64,000 nt of DNA from Panulirus ornatus (lineage: Eukaryota > Arthropoda > Malacostraca > Decapoda > Palinuridae). This document shows, one piece after another, positions 25,716 to 40,700 of this stretch. Where the stretch lies: contig NC_092226.1 of the NCBI RefSeq assembly GCF_036320965.1, positions 17,291,002-17,355,001 of the forward strand. Reading direction: 5' to 3'. The first letter of the stretch is position 1. Every line of letters starts with the position of its first letter. The translations under genes and the position numbers were made by a program. The notes under the pieces were generated by a model. That model ran no database searches. It was not told where the DNA came from and saw only the letters and a list, made by a program, of their open reading frames with translations.

Positions 25716-28700
25716 ATTTTATTATTTTATATCTTTTTTTATACTTTGTCACTGTCTCCCGCGTAAGTGAGGTAGCGTAAGGAAACAGATGAAAGAATGG
25801 CCCAACCCACCCACATACATGTCCACACATGCACATATACATATCTATACATTTTAACGTAAACATATATATACATACGCAGACATATGCATATATACAC
25901 GTGTACATAATTCATCCTTGCTGCCTTTATTCATTCCCGTCACCACCCCGCCACACATGAAATGACAACCCCTCCCCCCCGCATGTGCGCGAGGTAGCGT
26001 TAGGAAAAGACAACAAAAGGCCACATTTGTGTAGCGTTAGGAAAAGACAACAAAGGCCACATTCGTTCATACTCGGTCTCTCGCTGTCATATATGATGCA
26101 CCGAATCCACAGCTCCCTTTCCACATTCAGGTCCCACAAAACTTTCCATGGTTTACCCCAGACGTTTCATATGTCCTGGTTCAATCCATTGACAGCACGT
26201 CGACCCCAGTATACTACATCATTCCAGTTCACTCTATTCCTTGCACGCCTTTCACTCTCCTGCATGTTCAGGCCCTGATTGCTCAAAATCTTTTTCACTC
26301 CATCCTTCCACCTTGCGTTTGGTCTTCCACTTCTCCTCGATCCCTCTGCCTCTGACACATATATCCTCCTTCTCAATCTTTCCTCACTCATTCTCTCCAT
26401 GTGACCAAACCATTTCAATACACCCTCTTCTGCTTTCTCAACCACGCTCTTTTTATTACTACACATCTCTCTTACCCTTTCATTACTTACTCTGTATCAA
26501 ACCACCTCACACCACATATTTTCCTCAAACGTCTCATTTCCAACACATCCACCCTCCTCTGCACAATCCTATTTATAGCCCACACCTCGCAGCCATATAA
26601 CATTGTTGGAGCCACTATTCTTTCAAACATACCCATTTTTGCTTTCCAAGATAATGTTCTCATCTTCCACACATTCTTCAACACTCCCAGAACATTTACC
26701 CCTCCCCCACCCTGTGACTTACTTCCGCTTCCATAGTTCCATCCGCTGCCAAATCCACTCCCAGATATCTAAAACACTTCACTTCCTCCAGTTTTTCTCC
26801 ATTCAAACTTACCTCCCAATTGACTGTACCTAATAACTTTGCTCGTATTCACATTTACTCTCAGCTTTCTTTTTTCACACACTTTACCAAACTCAGTCAG
26901 CCAGCTTCTGCAGTTTCTCACCCGAATCAGCCACCAGCGCTGTATTATCAGTGAACAACAACTGACTCACTTCCCAAGCCATCTCATCCACAACAGACTG
27001 CATACTTGCCCCTCTTTCCAAAACTCTTGCATTCACCTCCCAAACAACCCCATCCATAAACAAATCAAACAACCATGTAGACATCACGCACCCGTGCCGC
27101 AAACTGACATTCACTGGGAACCAATCACTTTCCTCCCTTCCTACTCTTACACATGCCTTACATCCTCGATAAAAACTTTTCACTGCTTCTAGCATCTTGC
27201 CTCCCACACCATATACTCATAATACCTTCTAAAGAGCGTCTCTATCAACTCTATCATATACTTTCTCCAGATCCATAAATGCTACATACAAATCTATTTG
27301 TCTTTCTAAGTATTTCTCACATATATTCTTCAAAGCAAACACCTGATCCACACATCCTCTACCATTTCTGAAACCACACTGCTCTTCCCCAATCTGATGC
27401 TCTGTACATGCCTTCACCCTCCCATATAATTTCCCAGGAATACTCAACAAACTTATATCTCTGTAATTTGAACACTCACCTTTGTCCCCTTTGCCTTTGT
27501 ACAATGGCACAATGCATGGATTCTGCCAATCCTCAGGCACTTCACCATGAGCCATACATACATTGAATGTCCTCACCAACCAGTCAACAACACAGTCACC
27601 CCCTTTTTTGATAAATTCCACTGCAGTACCATCCAAACCCGATGCCTTGCAGGCTTTCATTTTCCGCAAAGCTTTCACTACCTCTTCTCTGTTTACCAAA
27701 CCATTCTCCCTGACCCTCTCACTTTGCACACCACCTCAACCAGAACACGTTATATCTGCCATTCTGTCATCAAACAAATTCAACAAACCTTCAGAATACT
27801 TTTTCCATCTCCTTCCCACATCACCATTACTTGTTTTTTACCTCTTCATTAGCCCCCTTCACCGATGTTCCCATTTGTTCTCTTGTCTTATGCACTTTAT
27901 TTACCTCCTTCCAAAACACCTTTTTATTCTTCCTAAAAGTTAGTGATACTCTCTCACCCCAACTCTCATTTGCCCTCTTTTTCACCTCTTGCACCTTTCT
28001 CTTGACTTTCTGCCTCTTTCTTTTATACATCTTCCAGTCATTTGCACTATTTCTCTGCAAAAATCATCCAAATGCCTTTCTGTTCTCTTTCACTAATAAT
28101 CTTACTTCTTCATCCCACTACTCGTACCCTTTTTAATCTGCCCACCTCCCACACTTCTCATGCCACAAGCATCTTTTGCGGAAGCCATCACTGGTTCCCT
28201 AAATACATCCCATTCCTCCCCCACTCCCCCTATGTCCTTTACTCTTACCTTTTTCCATTCCGCACTGTCTCTCCAGGTACTTCCTCACACAAGTCTCCTT
28301 CCCAAGCTCATTTACTCTCACCACTCTCTTCACCCCAACATTCTCTCTTCTTTTCTGAAAACCTCTACAAATCTTCACCTTCACCTCCACAAGATAATGA
28401 TCAGATATCCATCCAATTGCACCTATCAGTACATTGATATCCAGAAATCTCTCTCTCATGAGCGGGGGGGGGCTGGAAATTCTCCCCTCTCGTTTTTTAA
28501 TTTTCCAAAAGAGGAGCAGAGAAGGGGTCAAGTGAGGATATTCCCTCAAAGGCTCAGTTGTCTGTTCTTAACGCTACCTCGCTAATGCAGGAAATGGCGA
28601 AGAGTATAGAAAACATTATATAATATAATGAAAATATGTGTGTGTGTGTAAGTCTGTGTGTTTTTACTGATGATTTATTTATAGACCTTCAGGATGAAGA

Positions 28701-31700
28701 TTGTAAAGGTACTGCAAATAGTACTTTTGATAAGAGAATTTTTTTTTATTGTTCATATGTTTATGACTACCCCAGGACCAGTTTCTGTGAAAGAGTCCTG
28801 GTGTTACCCAGGATATTTATAAAGGGTCCTGCAGCCCAAGGCTGCATTGCTTCCAGTAGCAGGGAGATGTAGACTCCTTTAAAGGGAGAAGTTGTTTGGC
28901 AAGACTGTACTCCCAGTGATACAGCCTCGCCAAAGATGACTTTTCACTTGTGGTGTAACCTTGAGCAGGTAACACTATTTTTATAATTGTAAATCATTTA
29001 CAAAAGAAATTGACTTTCAGTTTTCAAAGGTAAGTCATTTTTGAATGTTTGTTGTACTTACTACCCTGAGGAGTTTGGTTTTGTTTGAATTCGTTACATA
29101 CCATTCATGAGGAAAGTTAATATGATTGATTCTGACTAGAAATATATTGATTGAAGGAATCATATTTGCTGTATATATGTGACATATATTTCAGAATGTG
29201 ACAATAGTATGCAGTGATCCTCGTAGTGCTGCCTATCAGATGTATCAAGAATTGTGTGTGCTGCGTGGGTTTATGTCTGGCCTTCAGTCAGGAGAGGTTT
29301 CTTGGTTCGTACGAGAAGGAACTAACACAGTAGCCCAAGACATTGAGGAGATTGTCTTCAGCACCAAAGAGAGGGGTTAGAATTTTTTCTCAAGTTGCCT
29401 TTATTTGTTAATCCATGAGAAGCAGGTATATTTGTTGATGATGAGTTGACTTTTAAAGGGCATATCTGACATTGGTGTACTGTAACACACTTTTTTGGTA
29501 GAGGAAGCAGTCATACCAAGAATTGTGTTTTACCCATTATCGTCATTCTGCCTTGTTAATCCAATCCCATATCCAAGGGGTGAATCAAGTGCATACAGGC
29601 TTACACATTTCATTGGAACTGATTATGTGGAACTAGTTTTTCCAGCCCCAACCCCACAGGCTAACAAAAGACATGGATACTTCATTTTATGGGAAAAACA
29701 TGATACCCTTCTACCTTAACCTTTTCTGTTTGGTAACAGGTTCAAAGAAACAGATTGACCGATGATATAGTTAATTTAAACAGTGTAATAAATTCAAGAG
29801 GCTGTATGATAGGAGAGAGTGTTCAAGAGTGTGTTCAACATTTATGTACTCCTGGCATTTTTTATTTATTGCTTAGTCTCACCCAGCCATCCACCATTCT
29901 TGTGCTGTAAATAGTATTTAGTCACATCCTTTCTAACAAGCTTCTTGCTTAGCTTTTTGCTGTGACTTCTGGTTACTCTAATATTGCATTTCATGAAGAA
30001 TTTTTCCATGCTGACATCACACAACTGGTTTAGAAACTTGTAAGCTGTAATGAGGTAACCCATAACACTTCTATTCTCTGATGTAGACAGATTGGCAGTT
30101 CACAACCACTTATTGTAGCTCAGCTTTCTTAAGTTAAGTACCATCCTTACCCTCCCCTGGACCCTGTCAATTTGATTTTTTTTTTTAATGCATTGACTGT
30201 ACTTTAAGAGGCATAATCCAGTTTTGGTATAGAATGTGTTGTGAGTATACCAGCAGACGGTTTGCCTCCTTTACAGTTCTGATGTGGAGCTGTAGTGTAT
30301 TTCCCCTAGAGATGATAAAATCAAGGCATTTTTTTCACTGTGACCTGTTTTCATTATTTTGCACTCACTTGGATCGAATGTATGTCATACTGTATATTGT
30401 ATTGGCTTTAAAGTTTTTTTTTAGCTGAGATGACACAGGCAGCTGAGGCTCTAATCAAGGCCATCCCATTAATGCTATAGATCAAGTAAGTAATGAAAGG
30501 ATAAGAGAGATGTTTGGCAATATAAATAGTGTGGTTGAGAGAGCAGAAGATGGTATGTTGAAATGGTTTGAACATATGGAGAGAATGAGTGAGGAAAGAT
30601 TGATGAAGAGGATATATGTGTTAGAGGTGGAGGGAAGAAGGAGGAGCAGGAAACCAAATTGGAGGTGGAAGGATGGAGTGAAAAAGGTTTTGAGCGATTG
30701 GGGCCTGAACATACACAAGGGTGAGAGGCATCCAAGGAATAGAGTGAATTGGAACGATGTGGTATACTGGGGTCGATGTGCTGTCAATGGACTGAACCAG
30801 GGCATGTGAAGCATCTGGAGTAAACCATGGAATGGTCTTGGGGCCTAGATGTGGATAGGGAACTATGGTTTTGATGCATTACACATGACAGCTAGAGACT
30901 GAGTGTGAATAAATGTGACCTTTTTTGTCTTTATCTGACGCTACTTCACTGAAGGAATGGGGGGATGCTATTTCGTGTGTGTCGAAAACAACTGACTCAC
31001 TTCCCATGCCATCTCATCCCCAACAGACCGCAGACTTGCCTCTCTCTCCAAAACTCTTCCATTTACCTCCCTAACCCCCCATCCATAAACAAATAAAACA
31101 ATCATTGGGACATCACACACCATTGCCACAGAACAACTTTCACTAGGAACCAATCACTCTTCTTTCTTTCCACTTGTGCACATGCCTTAAACCCATGATA
31201 AAATCTTCTCACTGCTTCTAGAAGCTTACCTCCCACACCATATACTCCTAAAACTTTCCACAAAGCATCTCTATCAGCCCCATCATATGCCCTCTCCAGA
31301 TCCATAATTGCTACACACAAATCCATCTGTTTTTTAAGTATTCCTTACACACATTCTTCAAAGCAAACACCTGATCCATACATTTTCTACCACTTCCAAT
31401 GTGATGCTCTGTACATACCTTCACCTTCTCAATCAATATCCTCCCATACAATTTTCCAGGAATACTCGACAAACTTATGCCTCTGTAGTTTTCCAATAAA
31501 CGACACAGTCACTCCCTTTCTAAATAGATTCAACTACAATACCATCCAACCCTAACCTGAGCCAGGTACCCATTTTATTGACCAACCCCTAGGGGTGGAT
31601 GACCAGCTGGGTTGACTGTGGATCGACTGCCGGAACCAGGATTTGAACCTATGCCCTTGACCCTTGGCGGCCCATCAATGTAGCTAACCGCTACTCCTCT

Positions 31701-34700
31701 CACTTTTAGGTTATAAGTTCCAATAATTACTCTCCTCTGGTAGTCCACTTTTATTTTTAATCACATTAGCCTGGGGTTCACCTCTTTATGCTTCTTCATA
31801 CATTTCCACAACTCCTCCATGAGCATACGTGCTACCCCTTGCTTATATGTTTTTCCAATCAGTAACCCCTGAATTTACCATTAGGAACCTTTAGGAAGAG
31901 ATAATGCATTAGCACCAGGACCCATTCACAAAAAGATTCACAGGATGATTATAATAGATAAAGTAAATAGATAAGTATATGTAAATATATATGTTTAACA
32001 TATGTGAGATTACCATGATTAGGAAATTCAGTTGTTCATTCTGTCTCAGCTACTATAAGAATTCAATATTTGGTATAGATAGAAGGTACAAGATTACTGC
32101 ATTTATGTCCTTTCTTTTCCAGTCTAAGTAGCTCATGGTATATTTACATTATGCATATCCATAGGTCATCGTCAGAAGAAGGAGGAAGACGGTGGGTCTG
32201 ATTTTGATATGATGATTGAGGGAAAGTTTTTCAATAGACGGCAAAATATGGACTTCACTGACCTACTGTGGACTGTCCTTATAAGTATGTTTTCCTTTTC
32301 TTTGTTTCTGATAATACATTTTTATGTTTTATCGCAAAAGATACATTGTTTATTGACTTTGGTAGCTTATAAGAGAATTGCACTAGGAACAACTAGTGCA
32401 TTTCTTCCTTTCTTCCATTTGAAGTAGTTCAGCGATATTCACATTATACCCTAGTATGTAGTCTGTCACATGTCATTGGGCTCTTCTTCGATGAATATTC
32501 ACATTATACCCCAGCTAATAGCCTGTCTTGTTATGAGACTCTTCCTAGTTATAGAAAGTTTTTCTGACATGTTTCAGTCACAATTAGGAATCTACATTAA
32601 CTCTGGGCAAAATAAAGAAAGATGAAGGAAAGTTTAGTAAAAGAGTGTTTGAGGAAGTGGATAACTTAAAAAAAGACAGGTCGTAGATGTTTGGAAGATA
32701 TGATAGGGTAGTCCCAAGAAAAACATCAGAAAGGCCCTCAATGAAGTTGCCATGGGCTTCATAGTAATTACATGACAGTGGCTTCCTGAGTAATGCATAG
32801 TCTTGACATTGACTGAGGCTCATAAGCAGAAACCAGCATGATATTTTTAAAAGAAAGAGAAAGTATCTACTGATGAGTAGCTACATCAAGATTTAGCTAT
32901 AGTGGCAGGACTTGATGAATAGCACTGTTCTTCTCAGTCACTGCCTGTTTTACATAATCTATTTCGATTCATTTGGGACTGATTTAAACCGCAATTTAAG
33001 GACTCTTCTAAATGTTTCTATATTCATTCTATAATTGCTTCTTATTTCTCCTGGTAGCACATGGAATACCATTCTAGGTTTCAGGTTGGGCTGCCATATA
33101 TTTTTGTCTGATTTATTTTCAGTATGTTCCGTGGTATTCTTGAAGCTTTAATAACTGTATTTTCCCTTTTGAGATGTTTTCAGGTTAAAAGTTCTATTAT
33201 ACCATAAGTTTGTTTCTCTGTGTATTTTATCATTTATCTTTCCCTTCTTTTTTTAGGCTGAATAGTTGTAGTTTTTTCATGCTTTTGTAATAGACCATGT
33301 TCCATTGCTTCAATTTTCTTGTGAAGTGCTTCCAAATTCTCTATTTCTGTTTGTTTAGTTGACGACCATACAACATGGCAGTATTCAGTTTTGCTTCTTA
33401 AAAATCCATTAAGAATTTTGATTGACAGGTTCCCATCTCTTGTACTGAATGTTCCCAGAATCATACCACATCACTTGACTTGATAGTGTTAACCTCTCAA
33501 TATGCTTTCTGAAATCTAGTTTCTCATTTATGATGACACCCAAGTGACTTATAATTGTCCCACTTTTTATCACTTTCCCTTGTTGGGTTTTTATATGGTA
33601 CCACTAATGAATCCTTTTTTGTCCCATAACTTACTTGCTGAAATTCATCTTCTTCATATTCCTGTAGGTTCATCTGCCCTTTAGGGAGTTGTTTTTAAAG
33701 GCTTTTTACATTCCCATTTGATCAGTCTCTGATCTGATCATTTTGCATACTTTGGTGTCATCAGCAGATCTCTTCCCCATGCTTTCCTTTACAGTACTTT
33801 GCTGTCATTGTCTGATAACATCATTGCATAGAGGACTGAGGCCAGTACTGTTCCCTGTCTGTATCTGATACATTCTCACAAAGAGTACTGAGGCCAACAC
33901 CATTCCCCATCTTTGTCTGATACCATTACCACAAAGACTTCCGAGGCCAACGCAATTCCCTGCAGTGCTTCAAGTAGGACATCTTCTTCAGACATTGTTT
34001 CGTTTGCTACCATTTTGAACTATCTGTCTGAAACTCTTTAATGCATCTTCTTATCTTATTTGTAATGTTCTGTGTAGCTACTTTTTCTCACAAAATCATG
34101 TGATTTCCCTTTTCAAATGCTTTTGCAAAGTCAAGAAAAACAGTATTCATTTCTTATCCTTAGAAAAAACTTTCATATATACCATTGTAATGAAGTAATG
34201 ATTAGGTTTGCATACATTTTCCTGGCACAAATCCATGTTGGCTTTTTTATGTAACTATTGTGGAATAGGAAGTTTTATATATGTCCCTATATAAACTTTT
34301 ACATATATACATACTATGCATACACATACACAGACATATACATAATTACACATGTACATATTTATACTTGCCTTCATCCATTCCCTGTACCACCCCTCCT
34401 CTCAGGAAACAGCATCACTACCCCCTGCATCAGCAAGGTAGCGCTAGGAAAACAGACAAATAAGGCGACATTCGTTCACACTCGGTCTCTAATTGTCATG
34501 TTTAATACACTGAAACCACAGCTCCCTATCCACATTCAGGCCCCAAAGACCTTTGTATGGTTTACCCTAGATGTTTCACATGGCCTGGTTCAGTCCATTG
34601 ATAGCAAATTGACTCAGGTGTACCACATTGTTCCAGTTCAGTTTATGCCTTGTGTGGCTTTCACCCTCCTGTTTGTTCAGGCCCTGATCGCTCAAAATCT

Positions 34701-37700
34701 ATTCCACTCCATTCTTCCATATCCAGTTTGGTCTCCTGCTTCTCCTTGTTCCCTCCACCTCTGACCCATATATCCTCTTTGTCATTCTTTCTTCACTTAT
34801 TCTCTCCAAGTTTCCAAACCATTTCAACACACACTCGTCTGCTCTCTCAGCCACACTCTTTTTATTACCACACATCTCTCTTACCCTTTCATTACTTACT
34901 TGATCAAACCACCTCACACCACATATTGTCCTCAAACATTTCATTTCCAGCACATCCACCCTCCTCCACACCACCCTATCTATAGCCCATGCCTTGCAAC
35001 CATATAGCATTTTTGGGACCACAATTCCTTCCATCATGCCCATTTTTGCTCTTTGAGATAACGTTCTCACCTTAAACACATTCTTCAATGCTCCCAGAAC
35101 CTTCGCTTCCTCCCCCACCCTGTGACTATCAGTACATGAAATTTTAGCATTACTTAGATTTTGTATCATTCTGGTTTGTTTCATAGCATTTGAAGAACCA
35201 CATTTTCTTTGTATTTGAAATCATAAGAATGCTTTGGAACAAGTTTAGATAGGGAAGCAAAGAAAGAAAGAAAGAGTAGATGATGATAGTCTTTGAAGGA
35301 TGATTGCACCAAAAGAATGCTTGTTGGACCACCAGCTTGACTGCAGTATTGTGACTCTTTAAAGTGAGGAATCTGTAGTAAGGTTAAAGACCTCATTTAC
35401 TATACACTCGCTCGTGTATGTATGGGCACTTTGTCTGTCAGTCCTTTACCCATCATGTATTAAGATCCATAAACCTCAATAGGACAATGCTTAGATTGAT
35501 GTAGTTTTCTATATCTGACCTCATTGAGACTAATAATGATCTCTCTTGAGCAGGATGTGAATCCTTCCAAGAATTGAGGGAGAGCCTTGGCTTGGTTTTT
35601 GAAGCTGTTTCCTCTGGGGAGGTGCGACCCCAGATACATGTCCGCAATGTCACTCAGGTTGGTTTAAAGTTTTGTAGGTTAGATCAAGTGGTTAGGACCA
35701 TAGTATTCATGGAAGAGAGAAATTTGTAAGGAAAAATGGAAATAGAAATAACTATAATTGTTATGGACCCAAAATTTTGGTCATCATACAAATTTATATA
35801 ATGTGAATATAATGTATAGCTGAGATGGGCAAGTGTAAATATATTATGCAAACTAACATTGTCCCAGGATTTCAGGAGCACCCAGATAGCTTTGAAATGA
35901 GGTGGTGATTCTTATAGCGTATGCTTAGTCTCATTTGTTTCAATTTCTAAATGCAGAAGGGACTTTAGCTCTACTTGTATGGTTCAGAGTATTAGGACTC
36001 TAGCTGTACTTGTACAGATTGCCTCTTGTTGCCTTCATTTGAAGTAGAAGGCACACTGTATCAGTATGCAGAGGTGCCTTATGTCACAAGCAGTTATAAT
36101 TTTGTTTTCGTACTTTGCTGCTTCCCGCATTAGCGAGGTGGCAACATGAACCTATGAAGAAAGGCCACATTCATGCACATCCATTCTCTAGCTGCCTTGT
36201 GCAGTGCACTGGAACCACAGACCTCTATCCACAACCAGGCCCCACAGATCTTTCTATGGTTTTCTCTGCCCTCTTCCCTGGTTCATTCTGTTGACAGCTC
36301 ATTGACCCCTGTATACCACATTGTCCCAATTCATTTTATTCTGTGCTTGCCTTTCACCTTCCTGCATGTTCAAGCCCTTATAACTCAAACTCATTTTCAC
36401 TCAGTCCCCACTGGCCCATACAACTTATCAGGTACGTTGAGCAAGCTTATACCTCTGTGTTTCAAACACTCACCTTTGTCTGTCTATCTATCTGTCTGTA
36501 TCTCTGATGCCAGTTTCGACTCAAAAGCCCTTAAGAGGGTTGCCATGGCTATAGTGTCTATAACTAGTAAACTCCAGAGCTGCTTCTTAGCCTTTAGTGC
36601 CTCGCCCTTAACAGGCCACTGGCAGAGGGCAACTGTAGCGGTGTTTGCAGAGGCTCCTATTAATGTTCCTGTTGACTACATTTACCAAATGCTCCTACCC
36701 ACCACTTCTACCTAATGTTTCTACTTAATGTTCCTGTTTAAATGTTCATACTTTTTACTTCTATCTACTGCTCCTACTATTTTGCCAAAAGGCAGGGCTT
36801 GTGCATGGTGCTCACCACAGGAAAATTAAAGTTACGAAGAGTGAGCTGTGTTAGTTAATTGTTGTCAAGTGTTATGTATGAATAGGAGAGATTATATGTT
36901 TGTGGACAGATTGCCAGTGGTCCATGTGTGGGTGAGGCAGAAAGAAAAGATGGCTACCTGGGTTAGAGAGGTGCAGCTTGACAACCACTGAAGTGCTGGC
37001 TCACTACACAGCCATCACTAACCCTCCCGATACCCAGGCGGGTAGTACTGTTGATATATCTCCTGGTCATTGGCTGTCTGCCAAATACTGCTTACTGCCT
37101 TTGTCTCTCTACTTTAATAAAATGGCATTACACATGCATTCTGCCGCTCCTCAGCACCTCACTGCTTTCCATACTTATTTTTCATTTTTGATTACCCCTC
37201 TACAGACTGTGTAAGACTTGCTCTTTGTCGGTGGCCTGTTAAGGGTGAGGCGTTTAAGGCTAAGAAGCAGCACTAGAGTGCACTTGTTATGGAGTCTATT
37301 ACCATGGCCACTTCCTTGAGGGAGTTCCAAAAGGGGACAGGCAGTAGAGATATAGATTTTTTTTTTTTATTATACTTTGTCGCTGTCTCCCGCGTTTGCG
37401 AGGTAGCGCAAGGAAACAGACGAAAGAAATGGCCCAACCCCCCCCATACACATGTATATACATACGTCCACACACGCAAATATACATACCTACACAGCTT
37501 TCCATAGCTTACCCTAGACGCTTCACATGCCTTGATTTAATCCACTGACAGCACATCAACCCAAGTATACCACATTGCTCCAATTCACTCTATTCCTTGC
37601 CCTCCTTTCACCCTCCTGCATGTTCAGGCCCCGATCACACAAAATCTTTTTCACTCCATCTTTCCACCTCCAATTTGGTCTCCCTCCTCTCCTTGTTCCC

Positions 37701-40700
37701 TCCACCTCCGACACATATATCCTCTTGGTCAATCTTTCCTCACTCATCCTCTCCATGTGCCCAAACCACTTCAAAACACCCTCTTCTGCTCTCTCAACCA
37801 CGCTCTTTTTATTTCCACACATCTCTCTTACCCTTACGTTACTCACTCGATCAAACCACCTCACACCACACATTGTCCTCAAACATCTCATTTCCAGCAC
37901 ATCCATCCTCCTGCGCACAACTCTATCCATAGCCCACGCCTCGCAACCATACAACATTGTTGGAACCACTATTCCTTCAAACATACCCATTTTTGCTTTC
38001 CGAGATAATGTTCTCGACTTCCACACATTCTTCAAGGCCCCCAGAATTTTCGCCCCCTCCCCCACCCTATGATCCACTTCCGCTTCCATGGTTCCATCCG
38101 CTGCCAGATCCACTCCCAGATATCTAAAACACTTCACTTCCTCCAGTTTTTCTCCATTCAAACTCACCTCCCAATTGACTTGACCCTCAACCCTACTGTA
38201 CCTAATAACCTTGCTCTTATTCACATTTACTCTTAACTTTCTTCTTCCACACACTTTACCAAACTCAGTCACCAGCTTCTGCAGTTTCTCACATGAATCA
38301 GCCACCAGCGCTGTATCATCAGCGAACAACAACTGACTCACTTCCCAAGCTCTCTCATCCCAACAGACTTCATACTTGCCCCTCTTTCCAAAACTCTTGC
38401 ATTTACCTCCCTAACAACCCCATCCATAAACAAATTAAACAACCATGGAGACATCACACACCCCTGCCGCAAACCTACATTCACTGAGAACCAATCACTT
38501 TCCTCTCTTCCTACACGTACACATGCCTTACATCCTCGATAAAAACTTTTCACTGCTTCTAACAACTTTCCTCCCACACCATATATTCTTAATACCTTCC
38601 ACAGAGCATCTCTATCAACTCTATCATATGCCTTCTCCAGATCCATAAATGCTACATACAAATCCATTTGCTTTTCTAAGTATTTCTCACATACATTCTT
38701 CAAAGCAAACACCTGATCTACACATCCTCTATCACTTCTGAAACCACACTGCTCTTCCCCAATCTGATGCTCTGTACATGCCTTCACCCTCTCAATCAAT
38801 ACCCTCCCATATAATTTACCAGGAATACTCAACAAACTTATACCTCTGTAATTTGAGCACTCACTCTTATCCCCTTTGCCTTTGTACAATGGCACTATGC
38901 ACGCATTCCGCCAATCCTCAGGCACCTCACCATGAGTCATGCATACATTAAATAACCTTACCAACCAGTCAACAATACAGTCACCCCCTTTTTTAATAAA
39001 TTCCACTGCAATACCATCCAAACCTGCTGCCTTGCCGGCTTTCATCTTCCGCAAAGCTTTCACTACCTCTTCTCTGTTTACCAAATCATTTTCCCTAACC
39101 CTCTCACTTTGCACACCACCTCGACCAAAACACCCTATATCTGCCACTCTATCATCAAACACATTCAGCAAACCTTCAAAATACTCACTCTATCTCCCAC
39201 TCACATCACCACTACTTGTTATCACCTCCCCATATGCGCCCTTCACTGAAGTTCCCATTTGCTCCCTTGTCTTACGCACTTTATTTACCTCCTTCCAGAA
39301 CATCTTTTTATTCTCCCTAAAATTTAATGATACTCTCTCACCCCAACTCTCATTTAGATAATTACCCAAGGACTAATTTCAGTGGAAAGCCTGGCATTAC
39401 CCAGGGCCTTTCTAAGGGCTCTTGCTTCCCATGGCTATGCTACTCCCAATAGCAGGGAACTGGAGACTCCTTTGGAGTGAGTCCTTTAACCAGACTGTAC
39501 TCCCAATGATACAGACTTGCCAAAAGTGACTTTTTGCTTATATTGTAACTTCAGGCAGGTGGAGTATGGTAACACCTCTGTATGTATATGTTTATTTACA
39601 TGTATAAATTTACTTACTTCCTGCCCCAGGAGCCCTTTATTTATGAGGTTCCTGCACTGCTCTTGAAGCTGATTACATCTACTTGTCAGGACTATGCATA
39701 GAGAGCACAGGGCAATTGATTACTTAGTATATGGTGAGCATGATGGATCTTGAGATATGTTGAAATGGTTTTAGGTGTTTTAGGGATGACTTATGTCTAG
39801 AGCACAGATGGATAAGTGTGATTTGTGTTATCTGGGGAGAATTGCTTCTAATGGATGAATGTCTTGTGGGTTGGAGTTTAAGACTGAGTTGAAAGGATGG
39901 CTTATTAGTGCTTCTCAGCTTATTTCACTGTGCGTGTTTTATCTGCTATATTTGTTAGAGGTGATTACATTAGTGTGAGGCAGGGGTAACTTTTTTATTT
40001 ATACTTAGGAGTTGGCATTAGTTATGAAGTGCTTTGGGTAGGAGTAGACTGCCTTAGTGTGAGGCAGGGGTAACTTTTTTATTTATACTTGGGAGTTGGC
40101 ATTAGTTATGAAGTGCTTTGGATAGGAGTAGATTGCCTTAGTGTGGGCAGGGGTAACTTTTTTATTTATACTTGGGAGTTGGCATTAGTTATGGAGTGGT
40201 TTGGGGTAGGAGGGGGTCTAATACTGATGCATAGAATTGAGTGCCAAGCATGTTTAGATGGGATTGTATTGTATTTGTTTCTTTGTGTAGATGTTGAGTG
40301 ATTGTGGTTACTGGTCAGCCATTGATTGTTCTAAGTGAATTATATTCTTTGGTTTGCAGAGGTAGGAAGACCAGGCAGATAAGGCATAGTGGAAACTAGA
40401 GTGGATTGATTGTTTGTAGAGGATGTCAAGGTATTCTTTTTCTTGTTCAAATCTGGTGTCAGTTAGTATTTTGAGGGCATTTAATTTGTATGTTGCTTTA
40501 GTGTTGATATTATTGTAGGAGTGAATTTCATATGTATTTTATATGTAATGAATAGATTGGTTGATTTAGTTCACTGGGAATGATGATTGACCATTCATTG
40601 TGAGTGGAGGGTTTGAGTTGGATTTGTCTGTTCGAGATAAAAAGAGTGGCTAGAGACTTATGTGGAGATGCAGACATTCTTTTCTAGAACACCCATTGTT

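Noticed and set aside
4471..28622. CRISPR-like array from the repeated CTACCTCGCTAA phrases
   Set aside because: The phrases are widely and irregularly spaced, on both strands, and belong to LINE and SINE tails in an animal genome.
31639..31703. A tRNA gene on the minus strand
   Set aside because: A and B boxes are present, but I cannot draw an acceptor stem, and the sequence continues into a SINE-type body.
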